Part shown: positions 23,085 to 32,210 of the stretch, piece by piece
How the letters are laid out: each line of letters begins with the position of its first letter
Position numbering within the stretch: position 1 is the first letter of the stretch
Assembly: GCA_031261165.1 (NCBI GenBank)
Contig: JAISJU010000182.1
Coordinates: 1-40,317 of the forward strand
Direction of reading: 5' to 3'
Length of the DNA: 40,317 nucleotides
Source: Prevotellaceae bacterium
Lineage (GTDB): Bacteria; Bacteroidota; Bacteroidia; Bacteroidales; Paludibacteraceae
The notes under the pieces: model-generated
Told to the model about the DNA's origin: nothing
Database searches by the model: none
The model's input: only the letters and a program-made list of their open reading frames with translations
Program-made: the position numbers and the translations under genes

Positions 23085-26000
23085 ATGAAATATTACAACT
23101 TCTTTTGTAAAACAATTCTTGCATTGTCGTTATGCGTTGGTGCAACAAATGTAATGGCGCAAGCGACTGTGGCTTGTAGTAACAGGTTGATAAGCGATGT
23201 GGATTTCACTTATACAGGAGGGGTTGCACCCCCACGCTGGAATATTGGAGATGCTAATGCAGATGGCTTTATCATTGATGAAACGGCTTTTGCGTATGTG
23301 CCTACCGATAAATTTTCCAATGTACGAACACAAGCAAATCCTGGCTATACTGAAAATACAACACGTCAATACGCTGTTGTAAAAAACCCCAAAGATTTAA
23401 GTTCGCAATATGCCGATATTCCTACCGATGGTATGATTGTAATTAACCCGAAACAAGGAGAAAATGACCAATTTGCTCAATTTCAAATAGGTGGATTACG
23501 CCCCGGAAGTGAATATTTTATTGAGATAAAACTCTACAATCTATTAGATTATACCCCGTCAAACAGTTGTTGTTGGAATTCAATGCTGAGAGTAGAAACC
23601 AACGGCAATGGAAATAATGTTCACGATGGCAACAGCCCAAATGGAAATTCTTCCAGTACCAATGGTGATTTCTCTTGGGATATGGGTGGTAATATGATAA
23701 TGGAAAAACCTCGACCGAATGCAGGAGGTACATATATGATATTGAGAGGGAAGAAAACATTAGGAAATGCTACTTCCGGATTTACAATAACTTTTAGCAA
23801 AGGTGGTGGGAGTTATACTGACAATGCTTTTGTTATGGGTATAGACTATATTAAAGTATACGGTTGTCAAGAAGAAGCCATTGTTACTTCCACCGGTGCA
23901 AGCGATGGCGCAAAAATATGTGAAACCTCAGCCCTCACGCTTACCGCACAGGGACTTGGAGGGGCAGGCTCTACTTACACTTGGACACAAACCATCGGCG
24001 GAGTAACCACTACGTTGGCAGGCACAGGCAAATCTATTTCTGTTACCACGCCTGCGGGTAAAGATGTAGTGGTAAAATACAAAGCAGTGGGCGAATGGGC
24101 AAGCAAAGAAATCACTTTTACTACCGCGCTTTGCTGCTACGATGTGGGTGACAGAAGTGAGGTGTTAAAATATGATTTCCCCATAAAGACTCCTGCCGGT
24201 TGTTCCAACACAATCAGAGGTGCATTAGATGGTAGCGATGGAGTAAGAATTGACCCGCAATACGCATTTATTTGTACAGGGTCAATACCGGACGATGCGG
24301 GTGGTAAAACTCCGGGTTATGCTGTGATTAAAGATACTCGCGGAGATGGACACTTTGGCGGTTGGACAGGTCATGGTTTAGATGAACATACCGCCGGTTA
24401 TACGGGGGTAACAGGAACAGGAATGTTGGCGATAAACGCATCAGGAACTCCGGGCATTTTCTTTGAATATGATTTGCCGCCAAGTGCTATTTGTGGCGAT
24501 GGGGCATCTTATCAATTCTCGGCGTGGTACGCCTCTGCCGACCCCGAAGGCCCTGACCCTTGTAATATTATATTCCAGCTGGTAGAAATAAATGGTGGAG
24601 TAGAAACGGTTGTTGAAGAAACTTCTACGCGCGATTACGGTTATAGTGGCGATTGGAATAATGGAAAAGTTCAGCGTTGGAAACAAACAACGTTGGTATT
24701 TACCACACAACAGGGCAGAAGTTATATGCTGCGTTTGAGAAACAATGGACACGGAGTTTCAGGCAATGACGTGCTGATAGACGATATTTTGATAACCAAA
24801 TGTTCGCCGAAAATTGACTTCTTCCCTGATGGCGAGCAGCCAAGTTTGGAGTCGGCAGAAGTTTGCTCGTCTTCAGCCATATCTTTTGACATATCGGTAC
24901 CTTCCAATGCGGCTACGCCAAACGGTACTTTTGAAGATTTGTTTGGCAACCCGCTGCCTGTATTATATTATCAGTTGCAAGTCAGCCCGAACTACAATGC
25001 CGCTACCGGTACCGGTACTTGGCAGTTGTCAGGCACAGTGCAAACAACACCCGATTTTGACGTTACGCCGGAAGTGAATAAAAAATGGTATCGTGTAAAA
25101 ATAACAAAAGACCCTGCTACCGCAGCCAATACCAACCCGCCTTCCGTCACTTGCGGCGTGTTGGAATTTTATACGCGTATGTTTAGCATCAAATTGAAAG
25201 ATGCCTTAGATGTTAAAGTTTCGCCGGATTCAATAGCATATTGCGTAGGCGATACAGTGAAAAATATTTTAGGCTCAACCACAGAAACAGGCGCAAATGT
25301 GCAATGGGGCTGGAAAAAAGGCAACAACCCTGCTAATGACCCATTTATTGCAGGTTACGGATTGAGTAGCGACCCGCTCAAAAAAGAGTTTAAAATAAAT
25401 TCTTATGCCGATAGCCTCAAAGGCAATTATTATTTCTTTGTAAAAAAAGATGATTGTGAAAATTGGGCGAAAGTAATTATTTCCACAAAATCGAAACCGA
25501 CAATTGACACTATTTTCGACCAAACTATTTGTTCGGGCAGCAGCACTAAGGAAGTCAAACTTACCCCTAATTCGGCTGGAACGGCATTTTCGTGGATAGT
25601 AGATGCCACCGGAGTAACAGGTGCAGCGGCTGGCAGCGGCGACACCATTAAAGCACAAACGCTTAATTTAGATGCAGGGCGTATCACGCAGGGGAAAGCA
25701 ATTTACAAAGTATCTGCTACAAAAGACGGCTGTAAGAGCGACACAACGACTTTTACCGTCAATGTGGTAAAACTTGCTGTCGGCAAGCAGGGCGTGTGGC
25801 AAACAAATGCCGCTTACGGCGAAACCGTAACCCTGAAAGTAGATACCTCAAAGACGGCTTTGCCTGCCGGCGGAAGTTTTGAATACCTTTGGGAACGACA
25901 ACAAATTTTGCCGGCACCACCGGTAAATTGGGCAACATTACCCACGCAAACCACTGCCACACTGACAGATATTCCCAACAATGGCTCGGGGACTTATGTA

Positions 26001-28892
26001 TATCGCGTTACCGTATTTATGAAAAAGGGCAGCACCACATATTGCAGCCCGCTACAACTGTTAGATACGGTGAAAGTCAGCAACCTGATGGGCAGAGATA
26101 CCACACTTTATTTCTGTCCGGGCGAAGTGATTACTTATACAGGTAAGGGCAAAACAGTGAGCGGACTGCCGCTTGACGAATGGATATGGTGGAAGGCAGG
26201 AACTACGCCTCCGCCTTCGGGCAACACAAACCCCACCGACAGTACGCTGGTAACGCCCGCTCTGACCGTAGCCGATAGCGCGGCGGTTTGGAATTACAGA
26301 ATTTTCAAAGGCGGTGAGTTTATTGACATTAAACTGACTTTGCTGAAAAATCCGAATTATAAATTTACCGTAGCCAACAACCCTGTGCTTGCTTGTCTGA
26401 ATGATGTTGTAACACTTACGGCAAATCCTGTCGGCACGGCAACAAACATAGAATACGATTGGGAAAATGCAGGTTTCGGTGTAACAAACACTTACTCATT
26501 GGCAACCGCAACAGACGGTACAGGCAGCATTACCGTAAAAGGAAAGGCAACCGATTTTTGCGAGGCAACGCTTTCTGTTCCTTACACCATTACCGCCCCG
26601 CCGACTGCAAAAATTACCTACGCAGGCGTGCCGTTCTGCACAAGTTTGACAACGCCGCAACCGATAACTCGGAACGGTACAAATGCCTATATCGGCGGCA
26701 CATACAGCGCAACGCCCGCAGGTTTGACGATTAATGCAACGACCGGTGCCGTTACGCCAAGTACAAGCACAGCAAAGACTTACACTGTAACCTATACCAT
26801 CGCAGCAGCAGGCGGTTGTGCGGCTGTTACGGCAGATACAGCGGTGGTGATTACGCAACTGCCTTCGGTTGATATTTCATACGCAACGCCTTTCTGTTCT
26901 GATGCTACGCCAAAAACCGTAACCTTTGTAGATAATGCAAATAAAAAAGGCGATTGGCAAAACGGAACGTTCTCTGCCGCGCCCGCAGGTTTGACCATCG
27001 ACCCGACAACAGGCGAAATAACGCCGACCACAAGCACGCCCGGTACTTATACCGTAACTTACACAATGCTTGCGGCAGGCGGCTGTACGCCCGCACCTGC
27101 AACGACAAGCATAACGATTACGCCAAAACCGACCGCCAAAATCACCTACGCAGGCGTGCCTTTCTGCACAAGTTTGACAACGCCGCAACCGATAACTCGG
27201 AACGGTACAAATGGTGGCACATACAGCGCAACGCCCGCAGGCTTGACGATTAATGCAGCGACCGGTGCCGTTACGCCAAGTACAAGCACAGCAAAGACTT
27301 ACACCGTAACCTATACCATCGCAGCAGCAGGTGGTTGTGCGGCTGTTACGGCGGACACAGCGATGGTGATTACGCAGCTGCCTTCTGTAGATATTGCCTA
27401 TTCGGCACCGTCTTTCTGTTCCGATGCGGCAGCACAAACAGTATCATTTACAAACGACAAAGGTATGTACACAGGCGGCACATTTACCGCAACGCCCGCC
27501 GGTTTGGATATTAACGCTGCCACCGGTACGATAACGCCTTTGGCAAGCACAACAGATACTTATACCATAACATACACAATGAATCCGGTAGGCGGTTGTA
27601 CTACCGTTCCGCCGACAACAACGACTGTCAGCATACAGCCTTATATTGCTTTCTCTGTTGATAAAACGAATATTGAAGCCTGCAAAGGCGATGTGGTAAG
27701 CATCACGGCAAGCAGCAGCAATGCAAGCGGCGTTTCCTATTCGTGGAAGGTGAATGGCGTTGATAAAGGCGTGAGCAATCCTTTTACTGTGCCGACCAAC
27801 ATCGAAGGCTTTGGTACAATCGTAGTATCTGCCTCCGCAAACGACTATTGCAGTCCGGCGGCTATCTCTATTCCGTTCAATATCAGTAAATTTGAAGTGT
27901 CGGAAATCCAATCGTCAAATGACTGGTTCTGTATGGGTAAAAACATAACACTCGGCATTACCATTGACGGCACATACACCAACGTATTGTGGTCTGCAAA
28001 CGGCGTGCCTGATGCGAGCAAAGACGGCTTGCTGAACGTAACCTTTACCCCTGTGGGCGAAACCACCTACCGTGTGGAAGTGCAGCATAATGTTTGTCCG
28101 GCGCGTACAAAGCAAAAAATAATCAAAGAGGCAAATGCGCAAATCGCCATTACGCCACGCGATACCGCCATTTGTATAGGCGATGAAATAATTCTCAGAG
28201 CCGACACGCTTGACTCATTTACAGGCAGTTATATTCGTTGGGAAAAAATAACCTCTGACTCAACACAATTTATTGATAATAATTATTTCATCAGGCAACG
28301 CCCAACCGAAACGACCATTTTCAGAACAACATTGCTCAAAAGCGGTTGCGACCCATCAGACGAAATTACGGTTAAGATAAATCCGTTGCCGGAAGTAACA
28401 GATGTGTTGAATGACGTCATTTTGCAGGAAATGAAGAAGATAATGCAAACAACATTTGTTGTGGCAGGCGAACAGCCCATATCGTATTGGGTAGATGACA
28501 CGACTCTCTATGCAAAAGGTTATAATGTATTTCTTGATTTAAAAGTTGGCAGTCATATATTATATGTAACGGACGATAACGGTTGTAAAACAAATCTGTC
28601 CTTTGATGTACCGGAAGTACCGTTGGATATTCCCATTTTCTTCTCGCCTAACGATGATGGCTTGTATGATACGTGGCTTATTCCGGAATTGCGTCTGTAC
28701 AAGAGAATTGACCTGCGTATCTTTGACCGTTTCGGTAAAGAACTCGAATGGACAACCAACTCGGAATGGGACGGTTGGAACGGTAAATATATGAGCAAAA
28801 AACTCCCTTCGGACGACTATTGGTATGTGCTGACCATCGAAGATACAGGCAAAAAATATGTCGGACACTTTACGTTGATTAATAAAAAATAA
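23085..28892 (+). CDS. giant T9SS surface protein with Ig/PKD-like repeats and type-B C-terminus
   Basis: The 1935-aa protein has a signal peptide (MKYYNFFCKTILALSLCVGA, cleaved after MAQ). Two carbohydrate-binding-like sandwich regions follow (about 30-260 and 350-570), then many Ig/PKD-like domains. The last about 85 residues match the gliding-motility-associated type-B T9SS signal: IFFSPNDDGLYDTWLIPELR, LRIFDRFGKELEWT and GHFTLINKK. Type-B cargo is secreted through T9SS and held at the surface by a PorP/SprF-type barrel, and such a barrel is the next gene. Residues about 1172-1520 hold four repeats of roughly 88 aa. Repeats 1-2 and 3-4 are a recent duplication at DNA level, 528 bp apart. 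The function is probably adhesion; no enzyme motif is seen. Confidence 0.9.
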   Translation: MKYYNFFCKTILALSLCVGATNVMAQATVACSNRLISDVDFTYTGGVAPPRWNIGDANADGFIIDETAFAYVPTDKFSNVRTQANPGYTENTTRQYAVVKNPKDLSSQYADIPTDGMIVINPKQGENDQFAQFQIGGLRPGSEYFIEIKLYNLLDYTPSNSCCWNSMLRVETNGNGNNVHDGNSPNGNSSSTNGDFSWDMGGNMIMEKPRPNAGGTYMILRGKKTLGNATSGFTITFSKGGGSYTDNAFVMGIDYIKVYGCQEEAIVTSTGASDGAKICETSALTLTAQGLGGAGSTYTWTQTIGGVTTTLAGTGKSISVTTPAGKDVVVKYKAVGEWASKEITFTTALCCYDVGDRSEVLKYDFPIKTPAGCSNTIRGALDGSDGVRIDPQYAFICTGSIPDDAGGKTPGYAVIKDTRGDGHFGGWTGHGLDEHTAGYTGVTGTGMLAINASGTPGIFFEYDLPPSAICGDGASYQFSAWYASADPEGPDPCNIIFQLVEINGGVETVVEETSTRDYGYSGDWNNGKVQRWKQTTLVFTTQQGRSYMLRLRNNGHGVSGNDVLIDDILITKCSPKIDFFPDGEQPSLESAEVCSSSAISFDISVPSNAATPNGTFEDLFGNPLPVLYYQLQVSPNYNAATGTGTWQLSGTVQTTPDFDVTPEVNKKWYRVKITKDPATAANTNPPSVTCGVLEFYTRMFSIKLKDALDVKVSPDSIAYCVGDTVKNILGSTTETGANVQWGWKKGNNPANDPFIAGYGLSSDPLKKEFKINSYADSLKGNYYFFVKKDDCENWAKVIISTKSKPTIDTIFDQTICSGSSTKEVKLTPNSAGTAFSWIVDATGVTGAAAGSGDTIKAQTLNLDAGRITQGKAIYKVSATKDGCKSDTTTFTVNVVKLAVGKQGVWQTNAAYGETVTLKVDTSKTALPAGGSFEYLWERQQILPAPPVNWATLPTQTTATLTDIPNNGSGTYVYRVTVFMKKGSTTYCSPLQLLDTVKVSNLMGRDTTLYFCPGEVITYTGKGKTVSGLPLDEWIWWKAGTTPPPSGNTNPTDSTLVTPALTVADSAAVWNYRIFKGGEFIDIKLTLLKNPNYKFTVANNPVLACLNDVVTLTANPVGTATNIEYDWENAGFGVTNTYSLATATDGTGSITVKGKATDFCEATLSVPYTITAPPTAKITYAGVPFCTSLTTPQPITRNGTNAYIGGTYSATPAGLTINATTGAVTPSTSTAKTYTVTYTIAAAGGCAAVTADTAVVITQLPSVDISYATPFCSDATPKTVTFVDNANKKGDWQNGTFSAAPAGLTIDPTTGEITPTTSTPGTYTVTYTMLAAGGCTPAPATTSITITPKPTAKITYAGVPFCTSLTTPQPITRNGTNGGTYSATPAGLTINAATGAVTPSTSTAKTYTVTYTIAAAGGCAAVTADTAMVITQLPSVDIAYSAPSFCSDAAAQTVSFTNDKGMYTGGTFTATPAGLDINAATGTITPLASTTDTYTITYTMNPVGGCTTVPPTTTTVSIQPYIAFSVDKTNIEACKGDVVSITASSSNASGVSYSWKVNGVDKGVSNPFTVPTNIEGFGTIVVSASANDYCSPAAISIPFNISKFEVSEIQSSNDWFCMGKNITLGITIDGTYTNVLWSANGVPDASKDGLLNVTFTPVGETTYRVEVQHNVCPARTKQKIIKEANAQIAITPRDTAICIGDEIILRADTLDSFTGSYIRWEKITSDSTQFIDNNYFIRQRPTETTIFRTTLLKSGCDPSDEITVKINPLPEVTDVLNDVILQEMKKIMQTTFVVAGEQPISYWVDDTTLYAKGYNVFLDLKVGSHILYVTDDNGCKTNLSFDVPEVPLDIPIFFSPNDDGLYDTWLIPELRLYKRIDLRIFDRFGKELEWTTNSEWDGWNGKYMSKKLPSDDYWYVLTIEDTGKKYVGHFTLINKK

Positions 28893-28904
28893 ACCTAATA
28901 CATT

Positions 28905-29867
28905 ATGAATAAAATCAAGAAAATCATTATCGCCGCAGCCCTTTTGGCAGGCACAACAATGGGTGTAAAAGCGCAGGAGTTTCCGATTTACAACCAGTAC
29001 CACTTTCACGGTTACCTGCTGAATCCTGCCTTGGCTGGTGCGGCGGAATGTACGCATTTTATGCTCACGCACAAGCAGCAGTGGATTGGCATCAAAGATG
29101 CGCCGATGACCACCGTGTTGAGTTTCCAAACCCGCACGGAGAAACGGCTCGGCATTGGTGCCTACCTCTTCAACGACCGCAACGGCTATTCGTACCAACA
29201 GGGCGGACAGGTGTCGCTGGCGTACCATATTCCGCTGTCGAGCGGCAACCGCTACAGCAAGCGCACGGTGCTGGACAAGCAACTGTCGTTTGGCGTGTCG
29301 GGCAAGGTGTACCGCTATGATTTCAACGATAAGATGTTGGAAGAGGCAAAGCAAAAAGGCGAGTTGGTGCAGGAAAAGACAGGTTTTTTCCCAAATGCCA
29401 ATGTGGGCGTTTTCTATCAATCAACCAACTTCTTTACCGGCTTGTCGGTAACGAATTTGGTGCCGGTGAAAATTGATATTTTCGGCGATAACGAGCCGCT
29501 GCGCCCGCTCACGGCGTTTTATCAAGTCGGTTATGCTTTTGATGCGCAGCGCGATGTGCAGATAGAGCCTTCGGCGGTGTTCCATATTGACGGCAACTCG
29601 CGCAAACAACTTGATGTGTCCTTACGTGTTTTGCAACATCTTGACCGCGATGACATCAGTTGGTGGGCGGGAGTAACGTTTAAAGATAATTTTGACAAAG
29701 AAAACAAGGCTTTGGTGCTGCTGCCGAATTTCACGGTGCGGCTGGGCAAGTTCCGTTTCGGCTATGCCGTGAATTTGGACTTGAACAAATTGTTCTCTAA
29801 TAACTACGGCTCGCACGAATTGATGATTGGATACAGTTTCTGTTCGACTAAACAGTTCTGCCGATAA
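28905..29867 (+). CDS. PorP/SprF-family T9SS outer membrane protein
   Basis: The 320-aa protein has a signal peptide (cleaved after VKAQ) and the family opening EFPIYNQYHFHGYLLNPALA, followed by the QQWIGIKDAPMTTVLSFQ pattern. The rest is beta-barrel with alternating hydrophobic strands. Members lie directly downstream of type-B cargo genes and anchor or help export that cargo, as SprF does for SprB. Here the gap to the 1935-aa cargo is 12 bp, so they form an operon. This is probably a cargo-specific copy rather than the core PorP, since other core genes (porK, L, M, N) are absent. Confidence 0.93.
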   Translation: MNKIKKIIIAAALLAGTTMGVKAQEFPIYNQYHFHGYLLNPALAGAAECTHFMLTHKQQWIGIKDAPMTTVLSFQTRTEKRLGIGAYLFNDRNGYSYQQGGQVSLAYHIPLSSGNRYSKRTVLDKQLSFGVSGKVYRYDFNDKMLEEAKQKGELVQEKTGFFPNANVGVFYQSTNFFTGLSVTNLVPVKIDIFGDNEPLRPLTAFYQVGYAFDAQRDVQIEPSAVFHIDGNSRKQLDVSLRVLQHLDRDDISWWAGVTFKDNFDKENKALVLLPNFTVRLGKFRFGYAVNLDLNKLFSNNYGSHELMIGYSFCSTKQFCR

Positions 29868-29896
29868 AATAAATACAGACACAAGACAATAGATTT

Positions 29897-29942
29897 TTAG
29901 ACAATAGACTTTGGAAATCAGATTAAAAAGTCTATTGTCTAA
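29897..29942. repeat. 16-bp perfect inverted repeat between porP-like and mnmD genes
   Basis: TTAGACAATAGACTTT (29897-29912) pairs with 29927-29942 around a 14-nt loop. More partial copies of AGACAATAGA and TCTAAAA flank it, so the gap is built of one short word in both orientations. It may end the adhesin/porP transcript. Confidence 0.75.
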
Positions 29943-29966
29943 TTGTCTAAAATCCAAAAGTCTAAA

Positions 29967-30668
29967 ATGAAAATAGTTGAAACACAAGACGGCTCGCACA
30001 CGGTTTATGCGTCCGCGTTTGACGAACATTATCATTCCACCAACGGCGCGGCGCAGGAAAGCAGGCATATTTTCATCAATGCAGGCTTAAAAATGTGCGA
30101 AAAAACCGAAATCCGTGTTTTTGAGGTAGGTTTCGGTACAGGCTTGAATGCTTTTCTCGCACTTTTGGAGGCGGAACAAAGCGGGAAAAAGGTATTTTAT
30201 AGCACAATAGAGTTGTATCCCTTGGCAGCCGAAGATATTGAGAAATTGAATTATCCGCAATTAACAGATTGTCATTGCGGGCAGGTACAGAACTGTCATT
30301 GCGGGCTTGACCCGCAATCCCCTGAAAATTATTTTCAAAAAATCCACGCAGCAGGGTGGGGGAGTAGGGTAGAAATAACGCCGCATTTTTCCATAGAAAA
30401 AATAAAAGCGGATTTTACCGAATTTGATTTAGAAGAAAATGTTGATGTGATTTTTTTCGATGCTTTTTCGCCCGAGAAACAGCCCGAGATGTGGTCGGAA
30501 AAAATATTTGCAAAGTTATATGAGCATTGCAACGAGGGGGCAATTTTAACTACTTATTGCGCCAAAGGCTCGGTGCGCAGGGCGATGCAAACAGCAGGCT
30601 TTGCGGTAGAACGCCTGCCCGGTCCTCCCGGAAAAAGGGAAATATTGCGAGGAATAAAAAGAATTTGA
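29967..30668 (+). CDS. mnmD: tRNA U34 5-methylaminomethyl-2-thiouridine methyltransferase MnmD
   Basis: The 233-aa SAM-dependent methyltransferase has the SAM motif FEVGFGTGLNAFLALLEA (about 48-65) and the MnmD hallmark FFDAFSPEKQPEMWSE. LTTYCAKGSVRRAMQTAGF and the C-terminal PPGKREILRGIKR complete the family pattern. It performs the last methyl transfer in making mnm5(s2)U34 of tRNA wobble positions; the MnmC oxidase half is missing, as usual in Bacteroidota. The ATG at 29967 is preferred to the upstream in-frame TTG (29943). At about residues 102-120 an in-frame segment (DCHCGQVQNCHCGLDPQSP) comes from a dispersed DNA repeat and is not part of the family. Confidence 0.92.
   Translation: MKIVETQDGSHTVYASAFDEHYHSTNGAAQESRHIFINAGLKMCEKTEIRVFEVGFGTGLNAFLALLEAEQSGKKVFYSTIELYPLAAEDIEKLNYPQLTDCHCGQVQNCHCGLDPQSPENYFQKIHAAGWGSRVEITPHFSIEKIKADFTEFDLEENVDVIFFDAFSPEKQPEMWSEKIFAKLYEHCNEGAILTTYCAKGSVRRAMQTAGFAVERLPGPPGKREILRGIKRI
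30270..30318. repeat. CATTGCGGG repeat element within mnmD
   Basis: TGTCATTGCGGGC occurs at 30270 and again at 30294, exactly 24 bp (8 codons) apart. The second copy forms an 8-bp hairpin, ATTGCGGG/CCCGCAAT, with loop CTTGA. CATTGCGGGCTTGACCCGCA is a widespread dispersed palindrome. It is translated without disrupting the frame. Confidence 0.85.
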
Positions 30669-30711
30669 TTAAGGATATTATTGCGGGCAAAACATATAAA
30701 AAAACAATAAA

Positions 30712-31080
30712 ATGGATATAGGAAACATCATATTTATAGGTGTGATTGCCGTTGCCATCATTAGCAATGCAGCAAAAGCCGCCAAGAAGAAAAATTCGCA
30801 GGCAAAGCCGCTGGTGGGGCGACCGTTGCAGGAAGCGGTGCTGGTGCAGCAACAAAGCAAGCAAGCGAAAAACGTACCGCTTACAAACCGGCGCGAGCGG
30901 AAACCTGTCGCTGTACCGCAGCAGTCAATATTTGAAGAAGGCGTAAGGCAACTGGAAGAAGAAACACCAATAGAAATTGTTGGCGCGGATTTGCAATCCG
31001 TACAAGTAAATGATTTTTCAGACCGCGAAGAAATACGCAAAGGCATCGTTTTTTCGGAGATTTTTAATCGGAAATATTGA
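30712..31080 (+). CDS. small N-terminally membrane-anchored protein, unknown function
   Basis: The 122-aa protein has one N-terminal membrane segment (IGNIIFIGVIAVAIISNAA, residues 2-20). A long lysine- and glutamine-rich cytoplasmic linker follows, then a conserved-looking tail (SDREEIRKGIVFSEIFNRKY). The tail resembles one I know from small Bacteroidota proteins (R-K-A/G-I-x-x-S-E-I-L/F-x-R-K-Y); its function is unknown. The segment GADLQSV before the tail is encoded by a small palindrome (CGGATT, TGC, AATCCG at 30986-31000) and looks like another translated repeat. The gene begins 43 bp after mnmD and may share its transcript. Confidence 0.65.
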   Translation: MDIGNIIFIGVIAVAIISNAAKAAKKKNSQAKPLVGRPLQEAVLVQQQSKQAKNVPLTNRRERKPVAVPQQSIFEEGVRQLEEETPIEIVGADLQSVQVNDFSDREEIRKGIVFSEIFNRKY

Positions 31081-31350
31081 AATGTAGAAGAACGCTTGCT
31101 TGCACGGAATGGTGCAAGTCTGCGACCATACGTGTTCGAAACCTTTGTAAAGTGCTGTAATAAAGGCTGAAAGCCTTATTTAATTCGGTTTTTCTTTATT
31201 TTTGTACTCAGGCAGTCGAAACAATGGGACTCTATCTTTATTTTTACAAAACAAAAATAATGTTTATTTCCCTGATTGCCTTATTTTTATAACAGCATAC
31301 TTTTTATCGCACTACCGTTTATTTTAAATGATATTGCAACTATTGTGATT
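31081..31350. other. 270-bp noncoding gap with a small hairpin
   Basis: No open frame is supported here. CTTGCAC (31099-31105) and GTGCAAG (31112-31118) form a 7-bp stem with a 6-nt loop, in a stretch resembling the GCAAG-type REP DNA seen at 39.3 kb. AGGCTGAAAGCCT (31166-31178) is a second mini-hairpin. The rest is AT-rich with T-runs, between two convergent transcripts; I see nothing else. Confidence 0.6.
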
Positions 31351-32208
31351 TTATCTAAAAGAAATTTTTGTTTTCACTCCACCGGAAATCGGATAAACAT
31401 CATTGATAATATTATTTCCTCTTGTTTGTGATTGTAGTGATGAATTGTATCTATAATCGCTTGGGCTTGCAGCGTTATAGATAATCATCTCTTCATCTGG
31501 TTTGTTTTTACGAATATCATTCAGTCCATAATTCAGATAAATGCCTGTATAAAGCGACCAACGTTTTCCCAAATCCCATTTTATACCTGTTTCGGCACAT
31601 AAAGCATAGATGAAACGGTAATCCAATTTGCCGGATGAATTTACACCGGAATAAGTACTGAAACCGTGTATTGGCATATCCTTGTAAGTTTGCGCGGTAA
31701 AATCGGAATAGCCGGTTGTAGTAACTGTTTCCGCATTCGCCGTATATTTTGCCGATAGCGGAAATCCGATTTTTCCTCCTGCAGCAATATAAAACTTATG
31801 TTTAGTCTGTGTCTGAAATTGCAGCATCAAAGGGATATTGATGCTTAACATTTCTATTGTTTCTTCATAATTGGAATAATCAGCATTCAAATAAAAATCC
31901 TGTAGCAAACCCGGCGGTGTGATTATAGGGTATTGCAATGCGATGTTATCAAATGCTGTTTGGTTGCTGTGGCGAGTAAAATCAACGCCGGTAGTTATGC
32001 TCCATTGCGGAGCGAAGAAATAAGAGTAGCCCAGCCCGCCGCCAAATCCCACTCCTGCGTGATTTTTGTTATTCCAGTTTGAACGGCATTCAATTACTGA
32101 TATTCCAGCCGCAAGGTTTGCGCTAAACTCGTGGCGGGATTCATTCTGACCTTGCACTGTGGCAACGGCTGTAAATAAAAGACTTATGATGGTGATTAAT
32201 TTTTTCAT
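31351..32208 (-). CDS. outer membrane beta-barrel protein (porin-like family)
   Basis: The protein has 285 aa from the ATG at 32208, which gives a clean signal peptide (MKKLITIISLLFTAVATVQG, cleaved before QN). The longer frame start at 32235 would overlap the upstream gene. The barrel strands alternate as in the outer-membrane beta-barrel family PF13568/PF13505 (FGGGLGYSYFFAPQWSITTG, FYIAAGGKIGFPLSAKY, WSLYTGIYLNYGLND) and the chain ends in ISFR. It is the last gene of a four-gene minus-strand operon and starts 2 bp after the stop of the MBG-repeat cargo gene. A structural or anchoring role for that cargo is an inference. Ligand unknown. Confidence 0.82.
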   Translation of the reverse strand: MKKLITIISLLFTAVATVQGQNESRHEFSANLAAGISVIECRSNWNNKNHAGVGFGGGLGYSYFFAPQWSITTGVDFTRHSNQTAFDNIALQYPIITPPGLLQDFYLNADYSNYEETIEMLSINIPLMLQFQTQTKHKFYIAAGGKIGFPLSAKYTANAETVTTTGYSDFTAQTYKDMPIHGFSTYSGVNSSGKLDYRFIYALCAETGIKWDLGKRWSLYTGIYLNYGLNDIRKNKPDEEMIIYNAASPSDYRYNSSLQSQTRGNNIINDVYPISGGVKTKISFR

Positions 32209-32210
32209 AT

